Program-made: the position numbers and the translations under genes
Shown here: one piece after another, positions 63,441 through 64,000 of the stretch
How the letters are laid out: every line of letters begins with the position of its first letter
How positions within the stretch are numbered: position 1 is the first letter of the stretch
From: Neodontobutis hainanensis
Lineage: Eukaryota > Chordata > Actinopteri > Gobiiformes > Odontobutidae
Direction: 5' to 3'
NCBI GenBank assembly: GCA_024349245.1
Contig: JALDNG010000041.1
Coordinates: 6,717,501 to 6,781,500, forward strand
Length of the DNA: 64,000 bases
Notes under the pieces: generated by a model
What the model was told of the DNA's origin: nothing
Databases searched by the model: none
The model's input: the letters and a program-made list of their open reading frames with translations, nothing else

Positions 63441-64000
63441 ATATATAAAAGAATATTCTAAATGTTTTGTCTTGAATGGTTTCTCTATTGATAATTGAAA
63501 GTCTGGTTCTAACCTGTTGGTGGTCTGATCCCTAGAGAGAACGTGAGGCTGAGTGAAAGAGGTAACATATCCCGTATGATCTAGTTCAGCTTCACTTATC
63601 TCTTCTTTATGGCCTAATTAGCTGTCTAAACGCCTCCTAAGGACATCTTTTATTATTCTCCGCAGAGCACTGGAGATGGAACGACTAGTGAGCGGGGAGG
63701 GCTGTAAATGCAGACAGTGCACCTGGGTTACTGACTAACTCCGGCTTTGTACACTGTGTTGTTTTCGCTGAAGAGAGACTTTTATGATTTTATACCTTTC
63801 TGTTGACACTGAGGGATGGTTGTTCTGTGGAGCAGTAGCTGTTATGGCAAAGCTTCACACAGGACAGGTCACAACAAGACAAACTTTAGATTTTGACGAA
63901 TATTGGCATTGTATTTTCTGTTATTTGAATGGTCCTGCAACAGTAATTATTTGGATTTTCATAATTAACTAAAACATAAGAGAAATGAAGCATGATGAAA

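Larger units (their letters stand above)
59803..64000 (+). other. Intron 1 (5' part) of the signal-peptide gene
   Basis: From the GTAAGA donor to the window end I find no acceptor followed by an open phase-compatible exon resembling the Eph ligand-binding domain. The intron contains the tail of the CpG island, two candidate conserved noncoding stretches (60,725-60,850 and 61,820-62,190), a MITE (62,444-62,691), a degraded CAAGACC-rich repeat (62,770-62,945) and a SINE with a duplicated tail (63,213-63,440). The remainder shows nothing I can interpret. A long first intron is usual in EphA genes. Confidence 0.55.

Noticed and set aside
63656..63690. CTCCGCAG|AG acceptor followed shortly by a GTGAGC donor, as a micro-exon
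   Set aside because: It would be only about 22 nt, and in the phase left by exon 1 it meets a stop at the exon edge and does not match Eph sequence.

Overview
The window looks like vertebrate, almost certainly teleost, nuclear DNA. It is AT-rich, has no compact genes or operons, and is scattered with decayed transposable elements of types common in fish: a deleted Tc1-like element whose ends begin CAGTGCATCC, tRNA-derived SINEs with recognisable A and B boxes and a 3' tail ending around GCTAAATGAATAAATG, a teleost 'GGATAGGCTCCAG' repeat, fragments of a non-LTR reverse transcriptase, hAT-like ends, MITEs and one solo LTR. Nearly all long reading frames are chance frames or frames over repeats. 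No prokaryotic features apply.

Layout. Positions 1 to about 59,340 are a gene desert in which I find no convincing protein-coding exon. The desert holds: a two-copy dispersed repeat (438-540 and 5,599-5,703); repeat and LINE fragments at 6.3, 9.0-9.4 and 11.2-11.6 kb; a MITE at 17.9 kb; a (CA)16 tract at 19.45 kb; an 84-bp tandem duplication at 23.5 kb; the deleted Tc1-like element (25,194-26,166, TA on both sides); a 550-bp solo LTR with a perfect 5-bp target duplication (31,977-32,526); polypurine and polypyrimidine tracts at 31, 34 and 41 kb; and a run of SINE insertions from 46.7 kb onward, all on the plus strand. A G-quadruplex-like run lies at 54.2 kb and a (TA)47 tract at 57.4 kb. Several repeat-poor stretches with clustered homeodomain, SOX, octamer or E-box-like words (19.6, 42.8, 44.7, 49.1, 60.7 and 61.8 kb) are candidate conserved regulatory elements. 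They are flagged from appearance only.

The one convincing gene is at the right end. A CpG-rich island (about 59.34-60.12 kb) with an inverted CCAAT box and a GC box precedes an ATG in a good Kozak context at 59,709. It opens a 31-codon signal-peptide exon that ends at a strong splice donor (59,803). The exon ends ...GIPANE plus one base. Exon position, phase and the PANE ending fit the first exon of an Eph receptor tyrosine kinase, closest in my memory to EphA4, but exon 2 is not in the window and the identification is inference. The rest, 59,803-64,000, is the start of a large first intron carrying a MITE, a SINE and candidate regulatory sequence.

I found no clear novel biological system. 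The observations most worth following are the epha4-like first exon and its long desert, the clean solo LTR, the transposase fragment that joins its N and C termini, and the small local repeat families that I cannot name.
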